A DNA stretch of 64,000 bases from Geosiphon pyriformis (Eukaryota; Glomeromycota; Glomeromycetes; Archaeosporales; Geosiphonaceae). The position numbers and the translations under genes are program-made. Under the pieces are notes generated by a model. The model was not told the DNA's origin. It ran no database searches and saw only the letters and a list, made by a program, of their open reading frames with translations. The stretch covers positions 536,998 through 600,997 of the forward strand of contig JAAOMT010000468.1 of the NCBI GenBank assembly GCA_016748015.1, read 5' to 3'. How positions within the stretch are numbered: the first letter of the stretch is position 1; each line of letters opens with the position of its first letter. This document shows positions 36,108 to 47,927 of the stretch, piece after piece.

Positions 36108-38037
36108 TCTTTCTCTCGTTCTTCCACAAATCCTAAAAAAAGAGTCAAAAGTTTTTTTGGAAGAAGTTTTTTACCATTTAGTATGATAAATCCAAACCAT
36201 TTCTGCTTGATTACGAGGCTGTTGTTGGCCCTAGTATTGCTGTCATGAAACAGACGGTTAAAAGTTCTGGCTTGGTGGGTGTTTCCAAGGCTGTTCTGTT
36301 AAAGAAAAAGAGAAGAGGCGGTGTTCTTGAGGACAATGCTGGTGTTGAAGAGGGTTTTACTAAGGTGCAAAGTGGTCGTTTATGGGGTTTGAAGACTGGT
36401 GATACCACGGAATCTAACAGTGTTAATATGGAAGAGGAATGTCTTGTTGAGAAGACAAGTTTTAATTATGGTGAAGGTGGTGTGCTCGTTGGTAGAGATT
36501 TGGATCAAATGCCGAAAGGTTCACGGTTGATGACTAGGAAAGCATTGGGAAAACCTTTGGGAAGGATCGACTTTCTGGATGTCAATGATAATGATGATGT
36601 TCTTCTGGATGCCTCTCTGGTGATTCCTCCTCCTCTTAAGAACCTGGTCAATGTTTCGGTTAGAAAGTCATTTGCTTTGGACTTGGATCTGAAAGCAGTA
36701 GAAGGAAATTCGGCCCAGGAGAAGCTCAAAAAAATCAGGAGTTTATTTTCTGGAATTAATGGTTTTGGGAGGGCATCTACCCCCTCAAAATTCTCAGGGA
36801 TCATCAGAGTGACATTTACTTCCGAATCGGGTCTAATAAAGGCCACTGAAAAGGCTACTGGTGCGAATATCATGGTAAACACCGATCTTAAGAAGTTATC
36901 TGGGCGATCAGATTGGGCTGTGATCGTGAAAGAAATTCCAGTTGGAACATCGGCTGAGGCTGTGCGTGCTGCGCTATCCGAGTTTGGAGTTATTAAGGCG
37001 ATCAAAATGCAGTTAATCGGGCTGTGGCAGAAGGCAATGGTGAAATTCAAACGATCGAATCAAGCTGATTTGGCTGCAGCTGAATGCTCTATCTTAATCA
37101 GGAAAGATGCTGTACGTGTGGCTAGAGCTGATTCAGACAAGGAAGCGTGGGATGTAAGGGACCAACATAGAGCGCTGCTCTACACATTGCCGATGGAGAC
37201 CACCGCTCATGATATCTGGGACTTTGTTAGATCTGTGGGTGGAAAAACGTGCATCATTGATTGTCATTCTGTTACGTATGCTTGGGCCAGGTGTGCTGTT
37301 GTTTGTTTCGACTCTGTTGAATCATTGGATGCTGTTATGGGAACCACGCCAGTACTCAGGAACACCAATCTCCACTGGTCTTGTCTTATTTCTACTAAAT
37401 GCGCTAAGTGTGAGAAATTGGGTCACACTTTATTGGGTTGTGCAGTTGGTGGAAAATTATCTTCTGGTAGTTTGCTGTATAGGGTTTTTTTGGATACGAA
37501 TAAAAGCAGGCTAGCAACCATCTATGCCAAACGCTCGGCTCCAGTTGCCCGTCCTGTCTCTTTGGTGGTCTCTCTTGGGTGAAGGTTGCTTGTGGGTGTT
37601 TTTCACCCCCCCTCTCTGGTCAGAACATTGTGGTGAATAATGGCTCCTCTTTGGAGATGAAACCATCCCAACAGGTTGCAATGGAAGTCAATGATAGGTT
37701 TGCCACTCTTGAACGCAGTCTTGCCAGCCTCGCGAAGCAAGTTGGTAAGCTGGCTAAGAGGTTGGATGCACTTAGGCCAACGGTTCCCCAGCCTAGCCCT
37801 GGATGTCAGCCATTGATGACCCCTTCATCACAGGATCAAGGGGCGGATGTAGTGATGAGTGAAGGTTCAGGTGTGTTCACTAGTGGTGGGAATGTCGCGG
37901 GAGTGGTGTCTTTTGATATGTCTTCAGTGTCTAAGCTAGAAGACAGTATGAAGTGTCTAATGGAGACAGTTCTGGACCTCTTGGCCAAAGTAGATAGTAT
38001 AGGTGCATTTTCAGTGTCTCTACCCCTCACCCAATAA
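36108..38037 (+). pseudogene. LINE-A ORF1 (nucleic-acid-binding protein)
   Basis: ORF1 proteins bind the element RNA and accompany it to the target. The longest intact part is 36245-37582. It holds an RRM-like central region (about residues 195-300 of that part, VIVKEIPVGTSAEAV and GLWQKAMVKF) and a CCHC knuckle CAKCEKLGHTLLGC near 37400. A one-base shift near 37560 moves the frame to 37563-38037, which encodes a coiled-coil-like heptad segment (RFATLERSLASLAKQVGKL) and a Ser/Pro-rich tail ending PLTQ-stop. A similar shift near 36181 separates the N-terminal part. The RRM-like call is by eye. Confidence 0.85.
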
Positions 38038-41000
38038 GCAGTTTAGTCTGGAAAGTTGCTACATGCAACGTCAGGGGCATGAACACTCCTGCTAAGCAAG
38101 AAGACATTATTAGGTGGCATAAGGAAATGAACAATTTGGTTTCTATCGTTACTGAAACAAAATTGAGAAGTAGGATTTGTCCGTGGATTGCAGACAAGTT
38201 TGATGGTATCCGAGTGTTCACTTCTGGTTTGGACTCTAGTCACTTGGGTGCGGGTGTTGCTGTTATCATGGACGTTTCTTTGGCTCATCATGTGTGCAAG
38301 GTTTCTGAGGTGTCTGGTCAGCTCCTTTCCATTAAATTACTTTTCAAGAGTAAACTTTCTGTGTCAATTTTGGGGCTTTATGCTGGTGCTTTTTCGGTGG
38401 TTTGGTTTTTTCAGACTGGTGAAATCAATTCTCTCATTGCGAAGGCTGTCAATGAATCTTCTTTCATCATTCTCAGTGGTGATTTTAATGAAGACAGCTC
38501 TCATAAAAATGCAAGTTTCAAAAGATGCTTTGATTTGGGTCTGGTCAATTCTTTGATTGGTAGCCTGGCTGCAAAGATGCTCACTTGGGAAAATTCTAGG
38601 GGTGTTAAGAAAACAATTGATTACGTGTTTGTCTTCTCGAGTCTTGTCAATGTGATAGTGCATCGTAAAGTTTTAAATGTCAGTGAGTATTTTGACATGG
38701 ACCATCAAGCTGTTTCAGTGAATTTGGGTTTGGGCGGGCTCTTGGATACACATTTGAATTCTCTTTGCAAACAAGCGAATAAAGACCGTTGGAAGTTTGA
38801 CATCAAAAGTGCCAGTAAAGCTAAGTGGTTGGAGTTCAAGGATGTTTCAGCTGCTAATGTTTCTTTGTTCTTGGATGCTTTTGGTGTGACAATAAGATTT
38901 TCAGATGTGGACACTATGTGGAACATTGTTTGCAAGATTATGGTTCTTTCAGCGGGTGGTACATTTAAGAAAAAATGGTTCAAGAGTTTTAATAGCGTGT
39001 TTACCAAGACTTCTTCTAGGTTTCACAAGCTGGAGCTACTGGTTTCTAAGTTGGTCAAGGCATCGCGTTTGGCTTCTAGTGATGGTTTTGCTTCTTTTTT
39101 GGAGGTGTGGCACAGACTCGACTCCCTTGGTACATCAGTGGTTAAGTCTCTGTTTCTTTCAGGTTCTAATTTTGATCTTATTCATTCTGCGCTGGCCAAA
39201 GCAAGAAAATCATACCGCTCCTTCAAATTAGTGGAATCCAAGCGCGCTGAGAAATCTTTTATCAAGCAGGCTATTAATAGGAGAATGGAGAGTTTTGAGC
39301 TGAACAAGAGTCACATCATTAGGAGTGTCTTGGAGCGTCTTTTTCACAAGGTGGTCCTGGATCATTTGGTTGTAGAAGATGAGTTGATTTTAGAGCCTGT
39401 TTTGGTTAAGTCTAAGGTGGACGAAATTATGGAGGGATGGACCAGAAAACATGAGGTGGTGTCTGACTTGTCTGAGGATTGGGCTCATCAATATCAGCCT
39501 CTGGATTACGTGTTTGATGGTGCTTTCTCTGATGTCATGTGTTTGATTAGTTTTAATGAGTTGTCAGCTGTTGTTAAGGATCTTCCTGATGGAAAAGCAG
39601 CTGGTCTTTCTGGTATCTCCAACGAATTATGGAAACATTGTGACAAATCTGTTTTGGATATGCTTTTGGTGCTCTTGAATTTCTGTTTGGTTGGTGAGTT
39701 GGTCCCTGGGCCTTGGAGAGAAGCTTGGGTTTCAATGATTCCTAAATCATATGAATGGGAGGGAGTTCTCACGAACACCCGTCCTATAGCTTTAATTGAA
39801 ACGGCCTGCAAGATTCTCTCCAAGATCCTTCAGATAGGATCTCTCTGGCTTGCAGCACTTTTGATGTTCTTCATGGGAACAATTTTTCAGTTTTGAAGGG
39901 TACAATGACGCAATCTCCTATTTTTGCTATCAGTTCTGTAGTTGAAGATGCCTTGGAGAAGAACCGTGAACTTTGGCTGGTTTTACAAGACATGCACAAG
40001 GCTTATGACTTGGTTGGTTGGGAACATCTTAGGAGGAGTCTAGTTAGAATCAAAATGTGTGACAGATTTATTAGATTTTTTGGCAGTATTCACAATGGTC
40101 GTGTCAACAGAGTGATGACTGACTTTGGCTTGACTGGATCAGAGAGAAGTCTTCTCACCTCTTTTCTGGCATATTTTCTATGATTCACTTTTGTGCGAGG
40201 TCAAGAGACAGGATAGTGTGTATGGCTACAGATTAAATTCTCATTTCATATCTAGAACTGGCCAGATGGATCCTCAAGCTGGGCTGTCTTCGTTTCTTGC
40301 TGCCGGTGCTTTTGTCAATGATATTATTTGGGTTGGTAACAGCCAGGCTGCTACACAATGCATCCTTGATATTGCTAGTGAGTTTTTTAGGTTTAATGAT
40401 ATTTCTGTAAACAATGACAAAACGGTGGCCATCTCCATCAATTGCCGGATGCTGGATCCTTATTTAACTATCAGTGGTACGCCTATTTTCATTGCCAAAA
40501 GAGGGGAATCTCATCGCTATTTGGGTATTTTTTTGTTTTCTGAGGGTCTTTCAAAGCCTAGCTTGGCTAAAGCTCAGACTGATGTACGGTTTTTTGTGAA
40601 TCTTGTTTTGAGAAAGACGATTTCAAACAAACAGTGTGCATATTTGGTGTTTGCAGTTCTTTTCCCTATCATCAGCTACAGGACTCAGTTCAGTTTTATT
40701 TCTGTTGGTGTTTGTAGTAAATGGGATGCTTTGGTACGCAAGATCTTAAAGTCAAAGTCTGGATTGTCATGTGATTTCCCCAGTGATGCACTCCATCACC
40801 CCTCTTTGTACAATTTAAAAACTTTCGAACAGATCCAGATTGAGAGTAAATCGGTCTCCGTTGTTGCTTTTGCAAATTCTACTGGTGTCTTGGGTCACTT
40901 GTTTTCTCATAGGTCTCATGATCTCCAGGTTCTCAGCTGGCATCCTCGTCATCCCTTGCTGTTTCCGGCTTGTGTTAGTATCAGTCCCTCGGATAATTTT

Positions 41001-42494
41001 TTAGCGGGTGTGGTTCACATTTTTTTTGGGTGTGATTTGTCTTTGGGAGGCCCTCTAGCTTGTGCTTTTTGTCATCGGTACAGTACTTTTATGTCTTTGG
41101 TTCTTGGTGAATCCTGTTTTTTCAAGTGCATCTCTTTGCTCAGGCGTTATGGAATTGCTTTCGTGGAACAGCTTTGTGACCGTAATGGTGATGTTTTCAG
41201 TTGGGGGACCTTCAAGTGTTGGAAGAGACTGGACCCTTGTGGCCCAGTCCCTTTCTGGTTTAATCTTTCTGTTTGCTTTCTTAGTAGTGTTGTGCCTCTC
41301 TCCTCAAGTTCTTCTTTGGTGGATGGTCATGCGGTGTCTGATATTTGTCTTTCTCATGATTTTAGTGTAATTCGTGACACTTTGCCAACCATTGATGCTG
41401 CCCGCCTTTCTGTGTATACAGATGGATCTCTTTCTGGTCTGGACACTGTTAACATGAAAGCAGGTGCTGCCGTCTTTTTTGAGGACATTAACTTGGGTTT
41501 AGGTGTTGAGGTGGCTGGTTTGGTTTCTTCTACTCTGACAGAACTGCAAGCCATAGCTTTGGCCCTTGAGTGTGTTCCTTTTTTTCATTCAATTGACTTG
41601 TTCTCGGATAGCCAGGCTGCTTTGGATGCATGTAGGTCAAAGTCTTCGCTGGTTCGTCTGGATTTCAGGAACCACTGTTGGATCAAACGTCGTCACATTG
41701 CCACCGTCATTCATCAAAAGAATTTGGATGTGAATTGGGTTAAGGTGAAAGGTCATTCAGGTGTTTTAGGCAACAAGCGTGCTGATGCACTTGCCAAAAG
41801 TGCTGCTCTCTCTGCTTGGCGCCTACCTCATTTAGTCAGTGAACGTTTTCTATGTGCTAGTGGTACAGCAGTTTCTGGTAATTCTAAACACTTTGTTCGT
41901 GATGTTTTTCAGTCAGTTCATCGAGCTCGTTGGGAGATTGGAGTGGGTTCTCGTGTTGTAGATGATAGTTTGTGTGCTGATATCAATTGGTCTAAGTTTT
42001 CTATGGTGTGGCACCCCAATTCTCACTTGGCATCTGGTTTTACTAACATGCGCACAGCAGGCTGTTATACTTACTTTATGAAGGCTCTCCATCATCGGCT
42101 TCCTGTTGCTGTGTGCAAGCGTTTATATAATAGGAGATACCCCAGTGTAGTCTGTCTGCTTTGTGGTGATGTTGAAACCTCGGATTATGTCTTTTTGTGT
42201 CCTCAGGATGCCATTGGCTATGCTTATTTGTTGGATGCACATGCTTTAGCTTGGGAGGCTCTTTCTGGTCTTTCTCGCTCTTCTTCATGTGTCTTACAGG
42301 CCTTGGCTTTTTGTGTTTTTGAGGTTGGAGTTGGTGTTGCTCTGTATAAAGGCTTTGTTTTCAATGAATGGTTTCATGAGTCTGTCTTGGTCTTTAAAGA
42401 TTCTAAGAAGGGTGCTAAGAGGATTGTGAGCTTTGTGCGTGAGTTTTGTCTAGCATTTCAGGATGATGTTTGGTTGGTCCGGGCCAGACATTGA
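38031..42494 (+). pseudogene. LINE-A ORF2 (endonuclease, reverse transcriptase, RNase H)
   Basis: The polyprotein nicks target DNA and primes reverse transcription. The frame is open across the ORF1 stop. The AP endonuclease begins WKVATCNVRGMN at 38049 and has SGDFNED near 38475. RT lies about 39480-40900 (PDGKAAGLSG, then a Lys-rich RPIAL box near 39780). The catalytic box is FVND at 40311-40322. RNase H is at 41410-41830 with YTDGS, ELQAIALALE and FSDSQAAL, ending KGHSGVLGN. The zinc motif CLLCGDVETSDYVFLC is near 42150. Breaks: one-base loss near 39828, a deletion near 40143 just after DFGLTG (removing much of the motif preceding EVFSPL), and TGA at 42492, after which 42501-42695 continues the C-terminus. 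Confidence 0.92.
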
Positions 42495-42695
42495 GCGTTT
42501 ATGGAAAAGCACGGTTTGATTCCACGTGATGGCTCCGCTCCTGCTTTAGTTTCTGGTTTGCCTATGGTGTTTTCGGCTGGTGTGGTCAGGTTGCTGGGGG
42601 TGGCTGAGACTTTTGGAGTTGGTTTTGGGTTTTGTAAGTTTTGTCCATTTTTTTCAGGTATTGGAGATCTAGTTTATGTGCATAAAGATGTGTAG

Positions 42696-42830
42696 TATAA
42701 TCCTGACTGGCCCGAGTGGCTGGTCACGTATAGAAAATGCATGATTCGCACCTAGTTTAGATCATTTGTATGATGTATAGCACTAGGTCGTGTTTGGACC
42801 TCACTCGTTAAAATAAAAAAAAATATAATA
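42696..42830 (+). other. LINE-A 3' UTR with two potential hairpins and A-rich tail
   Basis: ATCATTTGTATGAT (42761-42774) and AGGTCGTGTTTGGACCT (42785-42801) can each fold. The block is conserved at 23825-23880 and, diverged, at 2635-2690 and in the LINE-A' 3' end near 19775-19830. LINE-B shares the upstream GAGTGACTAG...ATGCATGA part. It is likely the RT recognition end. Confidence 0.65.
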
Positions 42831-44204
42831 ATAATAGTAAATATTATTATATTAACAGCAAATATTATTTAAAAATATCAAAAATAAAGTATTATAATAT
42901 ATTATTTTATAAAATTATAAACATATATATTTTTATTAAAAAAAACACAGATTTAATATTTTTTAATAAGAATAATGTTTTTTTTAAGCAATATATATAA
43001 CTATATAAATAATTATTAATTATAATACATATATAAATATATAAATTATTTTAATATTTGAAAAAATAAAAAAATTATAAATAAATTATAAAAATAAAAA
43101 AAAATTTATTATTATTATTTATTTTTTAAAAAAAATCAATCATAATAAATATTTTATAAAAAAAAATAATCAAATTTTATAAGAACACAAAAAATACAAC
43201 TAATATTACTCAAGTAAAAAAACCAATTCAAAACTATTAAAAAAATATTATTAATATATAATAATATAGAAAAAATATAATACAGAATAATATGAAATAA
43301 CTTAGAATAATACAAGATAATACACAATAATATGAAATAGCACAGAATAATTACTCATAACAGAAGATAATTAGTTATAATATAAAAAAATAAAACAATA
43401 ATAGAAACAGCAAGCAATAGCTAATAATAACAAATAATTAAAAACAATCTTATAAAATTAAAGAATATGTATAAAAACAAATAATTTTAACAGATAAAAA
43501 AGAAACAACAAGCAAAAAAAAACCAAAAACTTACTTCTTTTTTTATATTTTAATTTTAATCTAAATTAATTTTATCTTATATATATTCATAAATCAATTT
43601 AATAAAATCTTATTATTTAATTTATACATATATAATTATTATATTTTGAGTATTAAAATCAAATTAATTGTCTTTTTTACTTTTGCTTTAGACCAAATAC
43701 AATTAACATAAACAGCTTTAGAACTCTAATAACTTGAATTAATTGCTTTTAATTATAATAATTAATAATACTAATTTTTTTTGTTTTTTTTTGTTTTTTT
43801 ATTTTTTTTATCTGAATTCTCTTTTCTTTTTTGTGAAATAGCAACATTAAAAATCAATTGTCTGAGAATAGACTTCATAATAGCCTAATAAAAGAGAGAA
43901 GCTTTTTTTAGGTTTAGATATTAACTTTATTTTATTAACTTACTAGAAAGATAAAAAAATAATATTAGATCCTAATAACTATACTTATTATTTTAAAAAA
44001 AATACAACAAAAACAACACAATTAAAAAACCAAAACTTTGTGTTTTATAAAAAAAAACTTATTAGATATAACTTTAAACAAAAAAATTTTTAGAAATTAA
44101 TAACTAACTTAATCAAAAAAACTATTACATTAATATTTAATTAGATTTTATTATCAAATTATGAATATTAAAAGTTACAACTTTATTTTACCAAGTTTAT
44201 TCAT
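42831..44204. repeat. AT-rich interspersed repeat, copy 2 (uninterrupted)
   Basis: Homologous to 2940-3550 plus 13386-13405 plus 14277-14640. At 43840-43870 it preserves the empty sites of both LTR insertions found in copy 1 (GAAATAGCAACATT and CAATTGTCTGAG). No ORF. Like copy 1 it follows directly on a LINE-A 3' end. Confidence 0.75.
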
Positions 44205-45154
44205 TGTTACTAATAAATATTTGAGACATAATTTAGCATAAAATTATCTTTATAATTTTTATTATTAATTAATATATATTATTATTTCAATTTATTACTT
44301 ATTATTTTATTAAATTGTTTGAATTACTATTTAATTAATAATCTGATTTATACAATACACAAATTATAATAATCAAATTACAGAATACTCTAAACTATGT
44401 AAAAATTTACTGAAATAATTAATAGTTTACTAAAATACTAAATAATTTGTAAAAATAGCTTGTAATTTGCCAAAATGTATTTTTAGTTTAATGAAATAAT
44501 AGTAAAGAGAAAAATACAAATTTATAGACTAGTATTATAACAAGCTGTATAAAAAAAAAGCTTTTCTCTTCAAAAAAATATATTTTATTAGAAAATAGCA
44601 ATCTTATATTAGAATTATTTTTCTTAGAACAAGTTTTTTATATAAATCAATAAAGTATTAAATACTTTAAAACATAATTTATTTTAATTAGTTACAAATT
44701 AAAATTTCTTAAAAATTCTAATTAATGTTTTAAAATTAATTAACTACCAATTTTAATAAAACAAAATACAATTTTCTTAATAAAATTTTTTTTTTTAATA
44801 TTTTTTTAATATTTTTTTAATATTTTTCTTTTTTTCTTATTATATACATTAAAGTAGTTTATAGACAAAATTCCTGTAAAAAAGTTGACTTTTATAACAA
44901 AATAACTACACAATTTTAGTAAATTTTTAGATAAACAATTCCAAAAAAAAGTTGACTTTCACCAAAAAGTAACTATACAAATAACTAACATAAAATTGGT
45001 TATTTTATTTATAAGTCTAATAGTTTAAATTATAAGAGATAATTTAAAAATAAACTCAGTTATTAGAAGTTTATTGGCTTCTAATAATTAAAAATTAATA
45101 GCAAAATAACAACAACAACAATTAAAAAAAAAAGATTAAAAACTTCTGATAATA
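44205..45154 (+). mobile_element. Solo LTR-like element, family 3, decayed copy (950 bp)
   Basis: A reverse-oriented homologue of 32122-33075: it starts TGTTACTAAT and ends CTGATAATA (GTAACA in the younger copy). The flanking 4-mers are TCAT (44201-44204) and TTAT (45155-45158), one C-to-T apart. A degraded array (44395-44480) precedes a TATAAAAAA box near 44550. Much more AT-rich than the other copy. Confidence 0.8.
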
Positions 45155-47927
45155 TTATAATACCAGCCAAAAATTAAAATTAATACAACAATATTATAAT
45201 TAAAATTTTTTAAAAAAATATATAATATTAAAAATTCAGTTTATAAAAAGCAAAAATAAAAAAATTACAAAAAATTTCATAACTAAAATATTTAATTAAT
45301 TAAAATACTATTGTTAAAACCATATTTTTAAAAATATAACAATTTTATTACTTAATTAATATTATAACAAAAACAAAATTAAGTGATAAAATTAATAATT
45401 TATTTGTTAAAATAAGACATAATATAAAATATAAACAATATATATTTAAAAAACATAAATAATAAAAATCTAAAAAGTTAATAATAAATATAAGTATTTA
45501 AAGCTTAAAAAAACAAACAAACATATAAAAAAAATTAATTGTTTATTATAAAGTTATAAAAAGTTAACTTAATATAAAATTAATAATTTTTTAAATTAAC
45601 AAAAAGTCTGTATATAGCTAAATTATATTAAATTTATATATTATATTAAGATTATTTAAATATATTAACTATTTATATATCTTAAATTAATTAATTTAAT
45701 TGTAAACTTATTTGATATATTATTTTTTTATGAGTTATTAATTTAAATAATCAAATTTAAATAACTAAATTTAAAACTTAATTATATATTATTAATATTA
45801 ATTGTAATTATAATTAGCATAATTAAAAATAAATAAATAAATTATATTTTTTAATAACTATTTCTAAATTATAATCATAGATTTAAAATATTAAACTATA
45901 TAAATAAAGATATATAATCTTAAAAAATAATAAAATCTATTATTATTAAATTATATATGTTAATTTTTAATTTTTATTAGTGTTTTTTAATTTGTTAATA
46001 TTTTTTTATATCTATTTTAATTAATAATTAAATTATATTATATCTTTTTATTATTAAACTAATTGTTAATCTTTTATTTTCTATTTGTTAACTTATTTTA
46101 TTAATTAAATATAATAATATAAACTTTTTTTACATAATTTTAATAGTAATTTTTATAGTATATATTGTAATTTTTATATTAAAAACTGTAGAAATTTACT
46201 AATAACAATATATATAATAATTCTAATATTAAAAAAAACAGCTATAATTTTAGTTATTTTTATAAACAATAATAAAATATTCAATAAATTTTTAATTAAT
46301 TAAAAGAAATAAAAATATATTATTATAAATTAAATTATTGTTATAAAACTATTACAGAATTTATTTGTATTTATTTTTAAATAAAACTATTATTTATTAA
46401 CTAAATTTATTAGAAAAATAATTCTTAATTAAAATTATTTATATTATTATTAATTAATAAAAATTTATTTAGAAAATATTTATTTTATGTTTTTAAATTA
46501 ATAAATTTTAAATTAACTTTTAAGAAAGAATATATTATATATAATAAAAATAAAATACAAAAAAAATTTGCATAATAGTTTTAATAGAAAATTTTTATTA
46601 TAACAATTATAATATTATAATTTTTTTATTTTTATTTTTATAACTACAATTAAAACAAAAAGTAAAAAAATTACACATTTTTGATTTTTTTATTACTTAA
46701 AACAATTGATAATTTTTTATTGATAAAAATTCAACAGTTATAAAATTGCTTAACAGTACTCTATAGAAATACTTTTTTAAATAAAGTAATAGTTGGCTTT
46801 TTGCTGTTTTAAAAGCATTTTTTTATTTTTAATTAAGAGTTTTTTTTCAAGGTTTTTTTAAAACAATTTATTTAAAATAATTTTAATATAATCTTAATTT
46901 TTTTTAAAATTCCTAAAATATTTAATAAAAAATTAATAATTAAGTTATTTTTTTTATTTTTTTTTATTGTTGTTTAAATAATCAAAAAAACCAAAACAAT
47001 TAAGAAATAATTTTTTTAAATTTTTGTTATATCTGATAGTAATTTTTTTAAAATATTAAAAGATTTTTTTTTAGTATTTTTGATAATTTTAAGATCTTAA
47101 AATTGGTTTTTTTTGTTTTTTTTTGGCTTTTTATTAATTTTGTATTATTAATACTAATTATAATATTCACTTTTATTATAATTATAAATAAAACAAAACA
47201 TGTTTTTACATATGTTTTTATTTAATTAAAATTTTAAATTATTTAATCTTAAAGATTAGATTAATTAAACAAAATTAATTTTTATTTTTTTATTTTTTGG
47301 TACTGTTTCTAATAGTACTTAAAAAAATATTATAAATTATTAAAAATTTGTAAAATAAATAATTTTTATTTTAATGTTTATGCTACTTTTAAAAATAAAT
47401 TAATTTTTATTAAGATTGTATTTTAATATATATTTTTATTAATATTAAATTTGTGTTTAAAGATAATATAAAGTTTTTTTATATAAAATTTGTTTTTTAA
47501 ACTTTTTTAAATACTGTATTTTAAATTAGACTTACTTGTTTTATTTTTTAATTTTTAATTCTGCTTAGTAAATATAATATATTATTATTATTTTTAATTT
47601 AAAGATTAATTTAAAAGTTGTTATTATTAAAAGTAATATATTAAAAAATATTATATTTAAGAATTTTTTTTAAATATTAGTACTGTTTTAAGTATTAAAA
47701 TACAAATTATTTAACTATAAATTAAAATTTATTTTTATTTTTTTCCTAGTTTTTATCTAAATTTGTAATTATTTTTAAGATTTTTGAATTTTATTATATT
47801 AATATTAAATTTTTGGCTGTTTTTGCTAATATTAATTTTTTAATTGGTTTTTATTTGGCTTTTTTTAAAGTTTAAATTGATTTGTTTTAAACTTAATAGT
47901 TAAATTTATTATTAAACCAATTAATAT
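45155..47927. other. Very AT-rich gene-free DNA
   Basis: About 2.8 kb of near-pure A/T sequence with no supported gene. The last ~1 kb has the texture of a decayed LINE like 14911-19310, but I could not assign any domain, so it is left unclassified. Confidence 0.5.

Larger units (their letters stand above)
36106..42830 (+). mobile_element. LINE-A, nearly full-length non-LTR retrotransposon
   Basis: A 6.7-kb element with ORF1 (RNA-binding), ORF2 (APE endonuclease, RT, RNase H, C-terminal zinc finger) and a conserved 3' UTR ending in an A-rich tail. It is much better preserved and more GC-rich than its surroundings, yet carries small frameshifts near 36181, 37560 and 39828, a deletion of some tens of bases near 40143, and an in-frame TGA at 42492. 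The 5' end is probably slightly truncated, as ORF1 is open from 36108 without an ATG. Confidence 0.93.

Noticed and set aside
36183-36248. A 21-codon upstream ORF overlapping the LINE-A ORF1 ATG as ATGA
   Set aside because: ORF1 coding continues upstream in a shifted frame (one-base loss near 36181), so the small ORF is a by-product of that frameshift.
36505-37050. A 181-codon minus-strand ORF
   Set aside because: Antisense shadow of LINE-A ORF1, with no recognisable motif and no conservation in other copies.
45155-47927. Possible further decayed LINE upstream of Gypsy family 2
   Set aside because: The texture resembles the other decayed LINEs, but I could not place any RT, endonuclease or RNase H block, so it is not called.
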